From NCBI GenBank assembly GCA_015228815.1, contig JADGCV010000020.1, positions 1 to 41,566 on the forward strand: a DNA stretch of 41,566 nt, read 5' to 3'. A program made the position numbers and the translations under genes. Below, in pieces: positions 8,201-14,847 of the stretch (positions are counted from its first letter, which is position 1; every line of letters begins with the position of its first letter). Origin of the DNA: Magnetococcales bacterium. Its GTDB lineage: Bacteria > Pseudomonadota > Magnetococcia > Magnetococcales > UBA8363. The notes beneath the pieces are model-generated. The model was not told the DNA's origin. It saw nothing but the letters and a program-made list of their open reading frames with translations, and did not search any database.

Positions 8201-9783
8201 GAAACCACCAGGTTGGTCATGGGATTGACGTTGGCCTGCCCCGCCTGCTGGGCCACGGAAAAGAGGGTGAATTCCTTGCTGGCCGCCTTTCCGGTCACCT
8301 GAATGAAATAGGGCGGATTGGGGGTTTTCATCGTGTCAAGGTTACAGGTATAAGTGGCCCCGGAGGTTGCGCAGGTGACGGAATCGCCATCCTTGTCCTT
8401 CATGATGACCGTCACATCGGTATTGATCAGCGCCCCCGCGCTCATCGTGCCGGTCACGACATTCGTCCCCCCAGATCCTGTCGCGGTCGATGCTCCCGAT
8501 GTTCCTGTCGCCCCCCCGGTCGTGCCTGAAGTTGCCGTGGCACCGCTCGAAGCGCCCGAAGATCCACTCCCCCCCGAGGTGGAACTTCCAGCCGGCTTGG
8601 CTGGAGCGATCGCCGAAACCGCCGAAACGAGCACCTCCGATGAATAGGTTTTGTTCCTGATCCCCCCCGTGACGGTATTGACGGATGATTCGACATGGGA
8701 AACGATGGTCGGATCGATCTTGCTCGTCCCGGTCTTGCCGACCTCCAGGTTGCCGATGGCACTTTCAAGCGAGGTCATGGTGGCGGTATTCACCCCCAGG
8801 GTTTCCATGACTTTCTTTGCATTTCCAACATCAAGCGTCATCTGGGTCTTCAGTTTCTCGGAGACCGGCACCGCCTCCATCTTGGCCAGGGCCGTATTCT
8901 GGCTCAGGCTTGAATCGACCTTGTTGATCGACTGGGAAAACCGGGTCTTGACCTCGTCGGAGGTGAGTTGCGTACCGTCCGCCTTGGTCACCTTCATGGT
9001 ATTGTTCACCACTTCCATGCCAACCAGGGCCTTCTGCTGGGTTACCGCCGAAACCATGGTCGTGGCGTCGAACCCGGTGGGCATGGGTTTGCTCAGGGTG
9101 GCGCCACTTTTCTTGCCATCCATCGCCCCGTCCGCCATGTCTTCGCCGATGACCTGGAACGCCTTGGCCATGGTCTCCGGGTTGGATCCGACCGCGCGCC
9201 GGACCGTCTCCGCCATCGCCTCCGAGGACTTCATGACCGATGCAATGTTGTTCGAGGTAATGGGACTGGATATGGGATCGAAGGCGGCATCCTCCGAATC
9301 GATCCCAAAACCGAATTTGGACACGACATCGGCCTTGACGGTGGTCACCGTCGTCGCCGTCACCTTGTCCAGGCTGCCGGCATTGGCCACTGCCGCCTGA
9401 TACACCACCGAAGTGATGGGGGTGACGTTGGCCGTGGTTTGGGTGGCGTCGGTCACCAGCGAATCCATGGCCATCGGGGTCTCTCCGGTCACCTGATCGG
9501 TACCGCCCGAGGTCGCGACCCGCAGCGGAAATGTCGTTCCCGCCGGAATGGGGATACTGAATTTTGCATCCGTGCCACTCGTCGCCGTTCCGATGACCTT
9601 GTTGTTGGCGTCATACAGGGTCACGGTGGAACCCGTGACCGGTCCGTCGATGACGGTACCCGACAAACTGGTCGATGAAGCGGCGGAATCGGAACTGCCG
9701 CCACCGCCGCCACAACCCGAAGCCGCGATCCACAATGGAAGTGCCCACGCGGCCAGGGCCGCCTTGCGTAACGTGTGTGTCAT
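5263..9783 (-). CDS. Giant 1506-residue lipoprotein with two carboxypeptidase-regulatory-like modules
   Basis: The N-terminus is a signal peptide ending at Cys24 (WIAASGC) followed by a Gly/Ser run, typical of lipoproteins. Residues about 38-130 form a carboxypeptidase-regulatory-like beta module (LSGTVIDGPVTGSTVTLYDA) leading into a helical part starting NVTPITSVVYQAAV. After a Ser/Gly/Thr-rich linker (about 400-440) the pattern repeats: VVTGTMSAGALINTDVTVIM, then NVNPMTNLVVSNAIGG. The last 800 residues are aromatic-rich beta sequence with scattered cysteines, and I do not recognise them. The ATG at 9783 has GAGGG six bases upstream. A surface-exposed adhesin-like or scaffold role is plausible but unproven. 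It follows the HEAT-repeat gene by 44 bases. Confidence 0.8.
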   Translation of the reverse strand: MTHTLRKAALAAWALPLWIAASGCGGGGGSSDSAASSTSLSGTVIDGPVTGSTVTLYDANNKVIGTATSGTDAKFSIPIPAGTTFPLRVATSGGTDQVTGETPMAMDSLVTDATQTTANVTPITSVVYQAAVANAGSLDKVTATTVTTVKADVVSKFGFGIDSEDAAFDPISSPITSNNIASVMKSSEAMAETVRRAVGSNPETMAKAFQVIGEDMADGAMDGKKSGATLSKPMPTGFDATTMVSAVTQQKALVGMEVVNNTMKVTKADGTQLTSDEVKTRFSQSINKVDSSLSQNTALAKMEAVPVSEKLKTQMTLDVGNAKKVMETLGVNTATMTSLESAIGNLEVGKTGTSKIDPTIVSHVESSVNTVTGGIRNKTYSSEVLVSAVSAIAPAKPAGSSTSGGSGSSGASSGATATSGTTGGATGTSGASTATGSGGTNVVTGTMSAGALINTDVTVIMKDKDGDSVTCATSGATYTCNLDTMKTPNPPYFIQVTGKAASKEFTLFSVAQQAGQANVNPMTNLVVSNAIGGDPAAVFSNLGSSAVAEKVAKIDTPAELEAKVNEFKGTFLKTMEDQGYSGAQVDPFAAKIEQGKGLDKVFDGVQISVNAAGGYQVIDKLKLVAEGEKKATLLSGSVATLDVTKAVIDTSKISSGSVDFTDPSLKKKLAHALTLGNKVSVVDTKSKGASAKGTTTRSAPWNRALRTASATEMEAISPVSDFYMDEPNVFVSERSGEALKTVNEILCSIGQTRYDRMLNLGPYKSQLDLSKCSADKKDASKAGKGAQNQSSGAGAPEFETWIVDSQRDSDEVPQIVKVWVDDGDGGDEEPDGNGDLIYAYTQIDKGASATNPYGVFNMDFKGVAKGDDGRPTLVETTRGSMDVEETADNRVKVTFMDQYKHHEDTVTEKVILVRSADGKGGTGSVDFTEPQWDESAQKMTLKNQVFHFAFDENWFLRQDDSGAERACLSRNAYKVDVWSYGLYHLSPPPVGATTTWAPGDHVEVNSGFPISYTDASGKEWHGWVGYHGPWFPGDVAIANGASVTKQVFERTGVQESPYTLFRAGGKLIRHTKVAQTLADIKNIPLQYSEENKTTGMRTEYTVEWNGTQFIKKAKLNQTNWFFEKLTPEQPMELTTLPWDGLQFWGEALGGNVRVKLDGCVNSKQSQWQEVETLYAANNADAARIKEQAIINDTSGDTWSCSAADTTSVIFNREEMIQPGTASFDAVPSSLLCGESCPNPEKISATDASSPFLDNKEMGGEGTTTDLSQKFYTFTFDKTAMELKYNGASVVGSTNNAMYQFGIHSGPLFENTSTNLDAIKCDWDKNFICPWQAWDRLDVFYTWETGPNDWNKYAALKDSSGNFLKFDPPLVVSYSHSWSADSTAKYSLNYEGAGNLQGIPGRCVGFGSDEEITCGPESRWVPDFSIDTGAVVADKDGNTYLVKALDLEERMLKDDAGCTALSIEKQVFPATVSWMGEVDPATRLGDPGALTGLPEAPAVINGMLQAR

Positions 9784-9827
9784 GAAACACCCTCATTAAA
9801 AGTTAATCCCATGAATCATGAGAAAAG

Positions 9828-10421
9828 TTACCTGAGGACAGGAAGTTCCGCCGATTGAAACTGTTCGGTTTCCAGGGCCAGGCGGGTTGACGGAGACAGC
9901 GCATCCCAGGGCAGTTCTTTCAAGGTGGCGGCGGCCTGGGATCGTATCTGCCCATTGTCATGACGGAGCAGTGGCGCGGCAAGTTGCGCAACCCTGTCCG
10001 GATCGCTTTTGCCAAAAGCCTGGGTGTAGGCTGCAAGTCCGCGGCGCAGCAGCTCTGGGGATGGGTTCTGTCCGATCAGCGTCTCAAGGAAAGAAGCCAC
10101 TGCGGCATTGGGAAAAAAGCGCAATACCGCCAGGGCGCGAAAACGGAGGACGCCATGCCATCGGGGGTCGGAGGCGATCTCCATCAACACCCGGTCCGCC
10201 CCCTCCCCGACCGCGACAAAACGATCCGGACGATCATTCCATTCGAATCCCTGAAGGAGTGGCAGGATACGATCCGACGTGGCCATCTCCGCGGCAACCG
10301 GAAAAACAACAGAAAATGCCAGGGTCAGAATCAAGGGGACAACCATCCCCCTGCCAGAGACCTTTCGCCGGACTGCCGCACCGTCCCCATTCAAGACCAT
10401 CCCCGATACAATTCCCTTCAC
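9828..10421 (-). CDS. Exported HEAT-repeat-like protein
   Basis: An N-terminal hydrophobic segment (VVPLILTLAFSVVFPVAA) follows a basic stretch and reads as a signal peptide. The rest is helical, with HEAT-like units such as RWHGVLRFRALAVLRFFP and HDNGQIRSQAAATLKELPWDAL. HEAT repeats usually mediate protein binding. The start is uncertain: GTG at 10421 has AAGGGG eight bases upstream, ATG at 10400 lacks a good site, and ATG at 10346 would remove the basic region. The product is probably periplasmic. The giant lipoprotein gene follows 44 bases downstream, so the two likely share a transcript from the promoter near 10548-10576. Confidence 0.7.
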   Translation of the reverse strand: MKGIVSGMVLNGDGAAVRRKVSGRGMVVPLILTLAFSVVFPVAAEMATSDRILPLLQGFEWNDRPDRFVAVGEGADRVLMEIASDPRWHGVLRFRALAVLRFFPNAAVASFLETLIGQNPSPELLRRGLAAYTQAFGKSDPDRVAQLAAPLLRHDNGQIRSQAAATLKELPWDALSPSTRLALETEQFQSAELPVLR

Positions 10422-10547
10422 GCTCAAGGCCCCTTCACACGGTCGGCCCGCGAGGCCCTGTTCAGAGGGCCTCCCTCAAGGCAATGACCTCCAGCCGCGA
10501 GGTCAAAAGACGATCGACATGTCCTTACGGCAAAAAAAAGATTGTTC

Positions 10548-10576
10548 AGTATAACGCATCGGAATGATAAAGTCCA
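10548..10576 (-). promoter_or_regulatory. Predicted sigma-70 promoter of the HEAT/lipoprotein genes
   Basis: On the minus strand, TGGACT (10576-10571) and TATACT (10553-10548) are separated by exactly 17 bases. They match the -35 consensus at 4 of 6 and the -10 consensus at 5 of 6. Transcription would start about 120 bases upstream of the HEAT-repeat start. This is a consensus match only. Confidence 0.4.
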
Positions 10577-10609
10577 TTTCATTTTGCAATATCTCCCTGC
10601 ACTTCCAAT

Positions 10610-10836
10610 GTAACCGTTCAGACCCCCTCTCCCTCCGGGAGAGGGTCGGGGTGAGGGGAAACAGAAACTCCATCATTCAAAAGGCTGTGGTGATCCTTGA
10701 AGAACCATTCCAATTGCTTGATTTCGTGACGAGATCTTTCTATGGAATTACCGTTGATCAAAGCGCCGGTTCCCTCACCCCTGCCCCTCTCCCAGAGGGA
10801 GAGGGGAAAAAATCCAGGGGGGGTCTGAACGGTTAC
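10610..10836. mobile_element. MITE-like element with IS66-type ends and 8-bp target duplication
   Basis: The 227-bp element begins GTAACCGTTCAGACCCCC (10610-10627) and ends with the exact reverse complement of those 18 bases (10819-10836). CTTCCAAT occurs directly before it (10602-10609) and directly after it (10837-10844), a perfect 8-bp direct repeat. Inside each arm is a palindromic CCCTCTCCCTC(C/T)GGGAGAGGG module followed by a GGGGTGAGGG run, in opposite orientation. It encodes no transposase; open frames across it are products of the repeat. Ends starting GTAA and 8-bp duplications are typical of the IS66 family, so it was probably mobilised by an IS66-type transposase elsewhere. Confidence 0.8.
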
Positions 10837-10856
10837 CTTCCAATTCAATCGATTTT

Positions 10857-10922
10857 CTTTAACCTTATGGGTTAAACTTTTTTATGTCGATTTCCTTTAC
10901 CCGATGGGTTAAACTTTTTATG
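10857..10922 (+). promoter_or_regulatory. Duplicated palindromic operator/leader before higBA
   Basis: A 30-base block at 10857-10886 is repeated, with small changes, at 10895-10922. Each copy holds a palindrome: TTTAACC-TTATG-GGTTAAA, and TTTACCCGATGGGTTAAA. Each then continues AACTTTTT(T)ATG, so both copies end in an ATG, at 10884 and 10920. HigA-type antitoxins normally bind palindromes in their own promoter, so these are candidate operator sites. That role is inferred from position and symmetry. Confidence 0.6.
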
Positions 10923-11264
10923 GAAATTTTTTTTCGCGACCGGAAGCTGAAAAAAGAGTGTAACAGCCAACAATCCTTGCAAAAAGCCTATGGAGAGAAG
11001 CAGGCCCGATTGATTGCCCTCCGTCTCAAGGCCATTCGTGCGGCGGTTCACCTTGGTGAATTCTGGCCGACCCAAAAACACACGGGGCGTTGCCATGAAC
11101 TGAAGGGCAATCGGGCCGGTCAGTTGTCCATGGACCTGGACCATCCCTATCGCCTGATCTTCGAACCTGCCAATGTTCCCATCGAACAACGTCCCGAAGG
11201 TGGGCTCGACTGGCATCGGGTCACAGCCATTTTGATCATTGGTGTGGAGGATACTCATGAATAA
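10920..11264 (+). CDS. higB: HigB-like RelE/ParE-superfamily toxin
   Basis: This 114-residue basic protein has the layout of HigB/RelE-type mRNA interferases. Helices rich in Lys/Arg (ALRLKAIRAAVHLGEFW) come first, followed by strands with ELKGNRAGQLSMDLDHPYRLIFEP and a final ILIIGVEDTHE. Family members cut mRNA at the ribosome. I chose the ATG at 10920; an upstream ATG at 10884 belongs to the duplicated leader and would add 12 residues of unlike character. The gene overlaps higA by eight bases, with toxin first and antitoxin second, which is the typical HigBA order. The insertion of a MITE 75 bases upstream could affect expression. Confidence 0.82.
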   Translation: MEIFFRDRKLKKECNSQQSLQKAYGEKQARLIALRLKAIRAAVHLGEFWPTQKHTGRCHELKGNRAGQLSMDLDHPYRLIFEPANVPIEQRPEGGLDWHRVTAILIIGVEDTHE

Positions 11265-12402
11265 GCCGATTGCAAATCAGTATGTTCCGGACCATGCCGT
11301 TCATCCAGGCGAAATCCTGGAGGAGTACCTCTCCGCTCTGGGAATGAACCAAACCGAGCTGTCGGCACGTACCGGCATCGTACTCAAACATATCAACGAG
11401 ATCATTCGTGGAAAAGCTGCAATCACGGTCGATACCGCACTGAAATTGGAACGCACGGTTGGCCACTCCGCCAGTTTTTGGAACAACCTGCAACAACTGT
11501 ATGAACAGGACATTGCCCGTTTGGCCGACAATAAGCGTCTTGAAGAAGATCTTGGATGGCTGAAACAGATTCCGGTTCGGAAGATGGCGGAGGCTGGGTG
11601 GATCAGGACATTTCAGGACAAGAAAGAACAGCTTGCCGAGATTCTCCGATTCTTTGGCGTGGCTTCACGGGCGCAATGGGAGTCTGTTTGGAGTGGATCC
11701 CCCGTGGCAGCCTTTCGCCAGTCCAGAAATGGAACGATCAGCGAAACCGCCGTGTCTGCCTGGTTGCGTCAGGGAGAAATTCAGGCGCAGGCAACCCAAT
11801 GCGCGTCGTTCGATAAAGCGGGATTCGAAAATGTATTGACGGAGGCCCGCCATTTGACCAGAGAGCCGCCACGGATTTTTCAGCCCCGCCTGATCGAACT
11901 GTGCGCTGGAGTTGGCGTGGCCGTGGTCTTTGTCCCGGAACTGCCCAAAACCGGCATCTCTGGCGCAACCCGATGGCTCACCCCCAACAAGGCATTGATT
12001 CAACTCAGTCTGCGTTACAAGGCTGACGACCAATTGTGGTTCACGTTTTTCCATGAGGCGGGGCATATCCTGCGGCATGGAAAGAAGGATGTGTTTCTGG
12101 AAGGTGTTGCGGGTATGAATCAAGAGAAGGAGAATGAAGCCAACCAGTTTGCCGCCGATTTTCTCATTCCCGCCGACCGTTGGGCTACCTTCAAACAAAA
12201 GCACCCATACACCTTGGCCACGGTGAGGTCTTTTGCCGAAACATTGGAAATCGCCCCCGGAATCGTCATCGGGCGGTTGCAACACGAGAAGATTGTGGCT
12301 TTCAAGTGGGGCAATAATCTGAAATGTCGATTGACATGGCAGAAGGCCGGGCAAGACAACTCGGGTTGGAGAAATACAAATGACGCCATCCTTGACGAAT
12401 GA
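11257..12402 (+). CDS. higA: HigA-type antitoxin fused to ImmA/IrrE metallopeptidase
   Basis: The N-terminal 90 residues are a HigA/VapI-like helix-turn-helix domain with the hallmark HPGEILEEYLSALGMNQTELS and a recognition region (INEIIRGKAAITVDTALKL). The following 290 residues end in an ImmA/IrrE zinc peptidase (COG2856) with HEAGH at 266-270 and a distal Glu in NEANQFAADFLIP. Ordinary HigA proteins are about 100 residues, so this is the long fused form. It should neutralise HigB and repress the shared promoter; proteolytic activity is suggested by the intact zinc motif but unproven. The start at 11257 has GGAGG six bases upstream and overlaps higB by eight bases. This is the second Xre-ImmA protein in the window. 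Confidence 0.85.
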   Translation: MNKPIANQYVPDHAVHPGEILEEYLSALGMNQTELSARTGIVLKHINEIIRGKAAITVDTALKLERTVGHSASFWNNLQQLYEQDIARLADNKRLEEDLGWLKQIPVRKMAEAGWIRTFQDKKEQLAEILRFFGVASRAQWESVWSGSPVAAFRQSRNGTISETAVSAWLRQGEIQAQATQCASFDKAGFENVLTEARHLTREPPRIFQPRLIELCAGVGVAVVFVPELPKTGISGATRWLTPNKALIQLSLRYKADDQLWFTFFHEAGHILRHGKKDVFLEGVAGMNQEKENEANQFAADFLIPADRWATFKQKHPYTLATVRSFAETLEIAPGIVIGRLQHEKIVAFKWGNNLKCRLTWQKAGQDNSGWRNTNDAILDE

Positions 12403-12502
12403 CCACGGCATGATCCGGTATGGAGCGATTTCATCCGAAACCATCGATAAGATTGTGCGCACCATCGTGGAGCATTGCCATCCTGCAGAAGAGCGATCAT
12501 GA
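12380..12502 (+). pseudogene. Truncated nucleotidyltransferase (MNT-like) gene start
   Basis: A 40-codon frame overlaps the end of higA by 23 bases and includes SSETIDKIVRTIVEHCHPAEE. That is the usual first helix of MNT-fold nucleotidyltransferases, which normally continue into the strand bearing the GSxARG motif. Here the frame stops at a TGA before any such motif, and no continuation is seen before the divergent dnaJ-type gene. It is best read as the stump of a lost MNT gene, though a real micro-protein cannot be excluded. Confidence 0.5.
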
Positions 12503-12537
12503 TTTGATCACGGCGCGTAGCGTTCTGGTTCCATGCG

Positions 12538-13548
12538 TCAAAACAATCCCTGGCGCGGATCGAAGGAAAATTCCCTGGAAAACCGTTGATAGGCTTCGAT
12601 CTGTTCCGGGGATCGAGCCTCGGGGATAACCATTTTCAGAACGACCGTCTGGTCCCCGGGCGGTGAACCGGGCAAACCCTTGCCCCGCAATGCCAGACGC
12701 TTGCCCGACTGGCTGTTTTCGGGAATGCGCATCCGTACCTGCCCACCAAGGGTGGGAACAGTCACCTGACACCCCAGGGCCGCTTCCCAGGGACTCAAGG
12801 GAAGATCCAGTTCCACATCGCGTCCCGACAATCGAAACCACCGGTGCGGCAGAATGGAGATGGCAAGCAATACTTCTCCCTGTGGAAAATCACTGCCACG
12901 ACCACCCCCGCCAATGCGCAAGGTCTGGCCGTCGAGCATCCCCGGCGGAACGGTCACCAGGATCTGGCGGTTGCCCTGGGGCGTATGAAGGTCGATGGAT
13001 CGTTTGCAGCCCTGATACGCCTCCTCCAGAGTGATTTCCAGACGGGTTTCCGGTTTCCGGGACCGGCTGGAACACGAGGAAGGACCGGATCGTTGCGACC
13101 GGGAACAGGATGCGTCACCATCGAGACCACCACCAAAAAAAGGAAAACCACCCGAACGGGCACGGGAAAAAGGATTGTTCATCCCCTTCTGACCGAAAAA
13201 TCGATTGAAGATTTCCTCGATCTCGGGAGACGTTCCGCTCGGATCGAATTCAAAAACAAATCCCTGTTGACCCCGGGTCTCCGGCCTGGCACCCGGCCTG
13301 GAACGGGGACCACCGTTTTGCATATATTGATACAAGGTATCGTATTCCCGACGCTTTTCCGCATCACCCAAAATGTCGTAGGCGGCGGAAATATCCTTGA
13401 AGCGACGTTCACTTTCGGGAGCCTTGTTGACATCGGGATGAAATTCCCGGGCCAGACGGCGAAAGGTTTTCTTGATCTCTCCCTGATCGGCATTGGGAGA
13501 CAGGCCAAGAATCTTGTAATAATCCTTGAATTGCGTTGGATCCATCAT
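12538..13548 (-). CDS. cbpA: CbpA-like DnaJ-family co-chaperone
   Basis: The 336-residue protein begins with a J domain (about 8-75) containing the HPD triad at 37-39, which stimulates DnaK ATPase. A Gly/Phe-rich stretch follows (about 80-160), then two beta-barrel C-terminal domains starting TRLEITLEEAYQGCKRSI and including VTVPPGMLDGQTLRI. There is no CxxCxGxG zinc-finger module, so it is a type II (CbpA) protein rather than DnaJ proper. An unusual Ser/Cys/Arg patch (SCSRSQRSGPSSCSSRSRK) sits between the linker and the first substrate domain. A methionine at 13545 is an equivalent start. It is divergent from the diguanylate cyclase gene across a 287-base gap in which I see no clear signal. 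Confidence 0.9.
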   Translation of the reverse strand: MMDPTQFKDYYKILGLSPNADQGEIKKTFRRLAREFHPDVNKAPESERRFKDISAAYDILGDAEKRREYDTLYQYMQNGGPRSRPGARPETRGQQGFVFEFDPSGTSPEIEEIFNRFFGQKGMNNPFSRARSGGFPFFGGGLDGDASCSRSQRSGPSSCSSRSRKPETRLEITLEEAYQGCKRSIDLHTPQGNRQILVTVPPGMLDGQTLRIGGGGRGSDFPQGEVLLAISILPHRWFRLSGRDVELDLPLSPWEAALGCQVTVPTLGGQVRMRIPENSQSGKRLALRGKGLPGSPPGDQTVVLKMVIPEARSPEQIEAYQRFSREFSFDPRQGLF

Positions 13549-13835
13549 GGTTTTCCTGCCTTTGCACGATTTCGGACGGCCACATGTTTCGAGAAGTCAC
13601 CGGGTGATGACTCGATGTTTCAACCCATTTGTGTTATCAATGATGGATCAAGAAAGCGTCCCGATCCAGCAGGTAGGTCTGAATATCGCCTTTTTCAAGA
13701 AGGAAACAAAAAAAACGATCATCCTCCCCTTGTTTCAATCCGAAACCGAATTGACCATCGCCATGATCCCGCAACCCGTGACGATGCCGTCGATCGAACC
13801 CTTGTCACACTTCAACCTCGAACGAGACCACCACC

Positions 13836-14795
13836 ATGGACCCGCTCGCGTCTGCCGTCAACCGATCGAAAATTTTCCAGGATCTGGATTGGGACATTTT
13901 CATGGAAGACCTCCGTGCCTGTCCCCATCGTACCGTCGATGAACACGAAATCCTCATCCGTCCCGGACAGGAAAATCATTCGGTCTATTTCCTGATCACC
14001 GGAACACTGTCGATTCACCTGGAAAAACCGGGAAACAACCCGATCCGAATCGTCCATCCCGGAGAAACGGTCGGCGAACTGTCCATCATCGCCGCGACCC
14101 TTTCCTCGGCCTATGTCGTGGGGATGGAACGGGCGGAACTGGCGGTGATCGACCAATCGCTGCTGTGGGACCTGGTGGAACGAGAACCCAGAATCGCCCG
14201 CAACCTTCTTCTGGTCCTTTCCGGCTGGGTCATCACCGGAAACGTCCAGACCGGAAAACAAATGCGCACCCTCGAAACCCTGGAGGGTCTGGTCCGCATG
14301 GATGGACTCACCGGCATCTACAACCGCCGGTCGTTCGACGAAATGCTCAAACGCTTTCTCACCCGCAGCCAAAGGGTGGGCCATCCGATGGCGCTGGTTC
14401 TCATCGATGTCGATTTGTTCAAGCGTTACAACGATACTCAGGGCCATCAGGCCGGAGACCAGGCCTTGATCGCCCTGGCCCGGGTATTGAACGATTCCAT
14501 CCGTCCCTCCGATTTCGCCGCGCGATACGGTGGCGAGGAGTTCGCCTTTCTCCTCGCCGACACCTCGCTTGAAGAGGGGATCATGATCGCCGAGCGTGTC
14601 CGGCAGGCGGTCATGGAAAAAAACATTTTTTCCCAGGATGGCCACCCCCTTCCCGGCATCACCATTTCTCTCGGTCTTGCCCTGTCCCATCCCGGTTCCA
14701 CCCCCGAAGGGCTGATCCGCATCGCCGATCAAAACCTTTATCGAGCCAAACAAGAGGGACGCAACCGCTGCTGCCACCACCACACGGAGGAATGA
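13836..14795 (+). CDS. cNMP-binding domain-GGDEF diguanylate cyclase
   Basis: Residues about 12-125 form a cyclic-nucleotide-binding-like (CRP-type) domain with HPGETVGELSIIAATLSSA near 74-92. Residues 150-312 are a GGDEF domain with the intact active site GGEEF at 232-236. An inhibitory I-site RPSD (223-226) lies exactly five residues before it. It should therefore make cyclic di-GMP from GTP, with product feedback. The input could be a cyclic nucleotide or another ligand; the usual PRAA-Arg of the cAMP pocket is replaced by TLSSA, so cAMP binding is doubtful. No membrane segment is present. The ribosome site is weak. The C-terminus ends in a His-rich tail (CCHHHTEE). Confidence 0.87.
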   Translation: MDPLASAVNRSKIFQDLDWDIFMEDLRACPHRTVDEHEILIRPGQENHSVYFLITGTLSIHLEKPGNNPIRIVHPGETVGELSIIAATLSSAYVVGMERAELAVIDQSLLWDLVEREPRIARNLLLVLSGWVITGNVQTGKQMRTLETLEGLVRMDGLTGIYNRRSFDEMLKRFLTRSQRVGHPMALVLIDVDLFKRYNDTQGHQAGDQALIALARVLNDSIRPSDFAARYGGEEFAFLLADTSLEEGIMIAERVRQAVMEKNIFSQDGHPLPGITISLGLALSHPGSTPEGLIRIADQNLYRAKQEGRNRCCHHHTEE

Positions 14796-14847
14796 TTCTG
14801 CCCCTCCAGGAATTTCCATTCATGATCCCCGCGACGCGGACCGGTCC

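Noticed and set aside
6781-8529. A 582-codon open frame on the plus strand opposite the giant lipoprotein
   Set aside because: It lies wholly antisense to a gene with signal peptide and domain pattern, and its sequence is the Gly/Arg/His-rich type produced by reading GC-rich genes backwards.
10564-10875. Open frames on both strands across the MITE (including SLRERVGVRG and PLPEGEG-like words)
   Set aside because: These words are translations of the inverted repeat, a common false-gene source.
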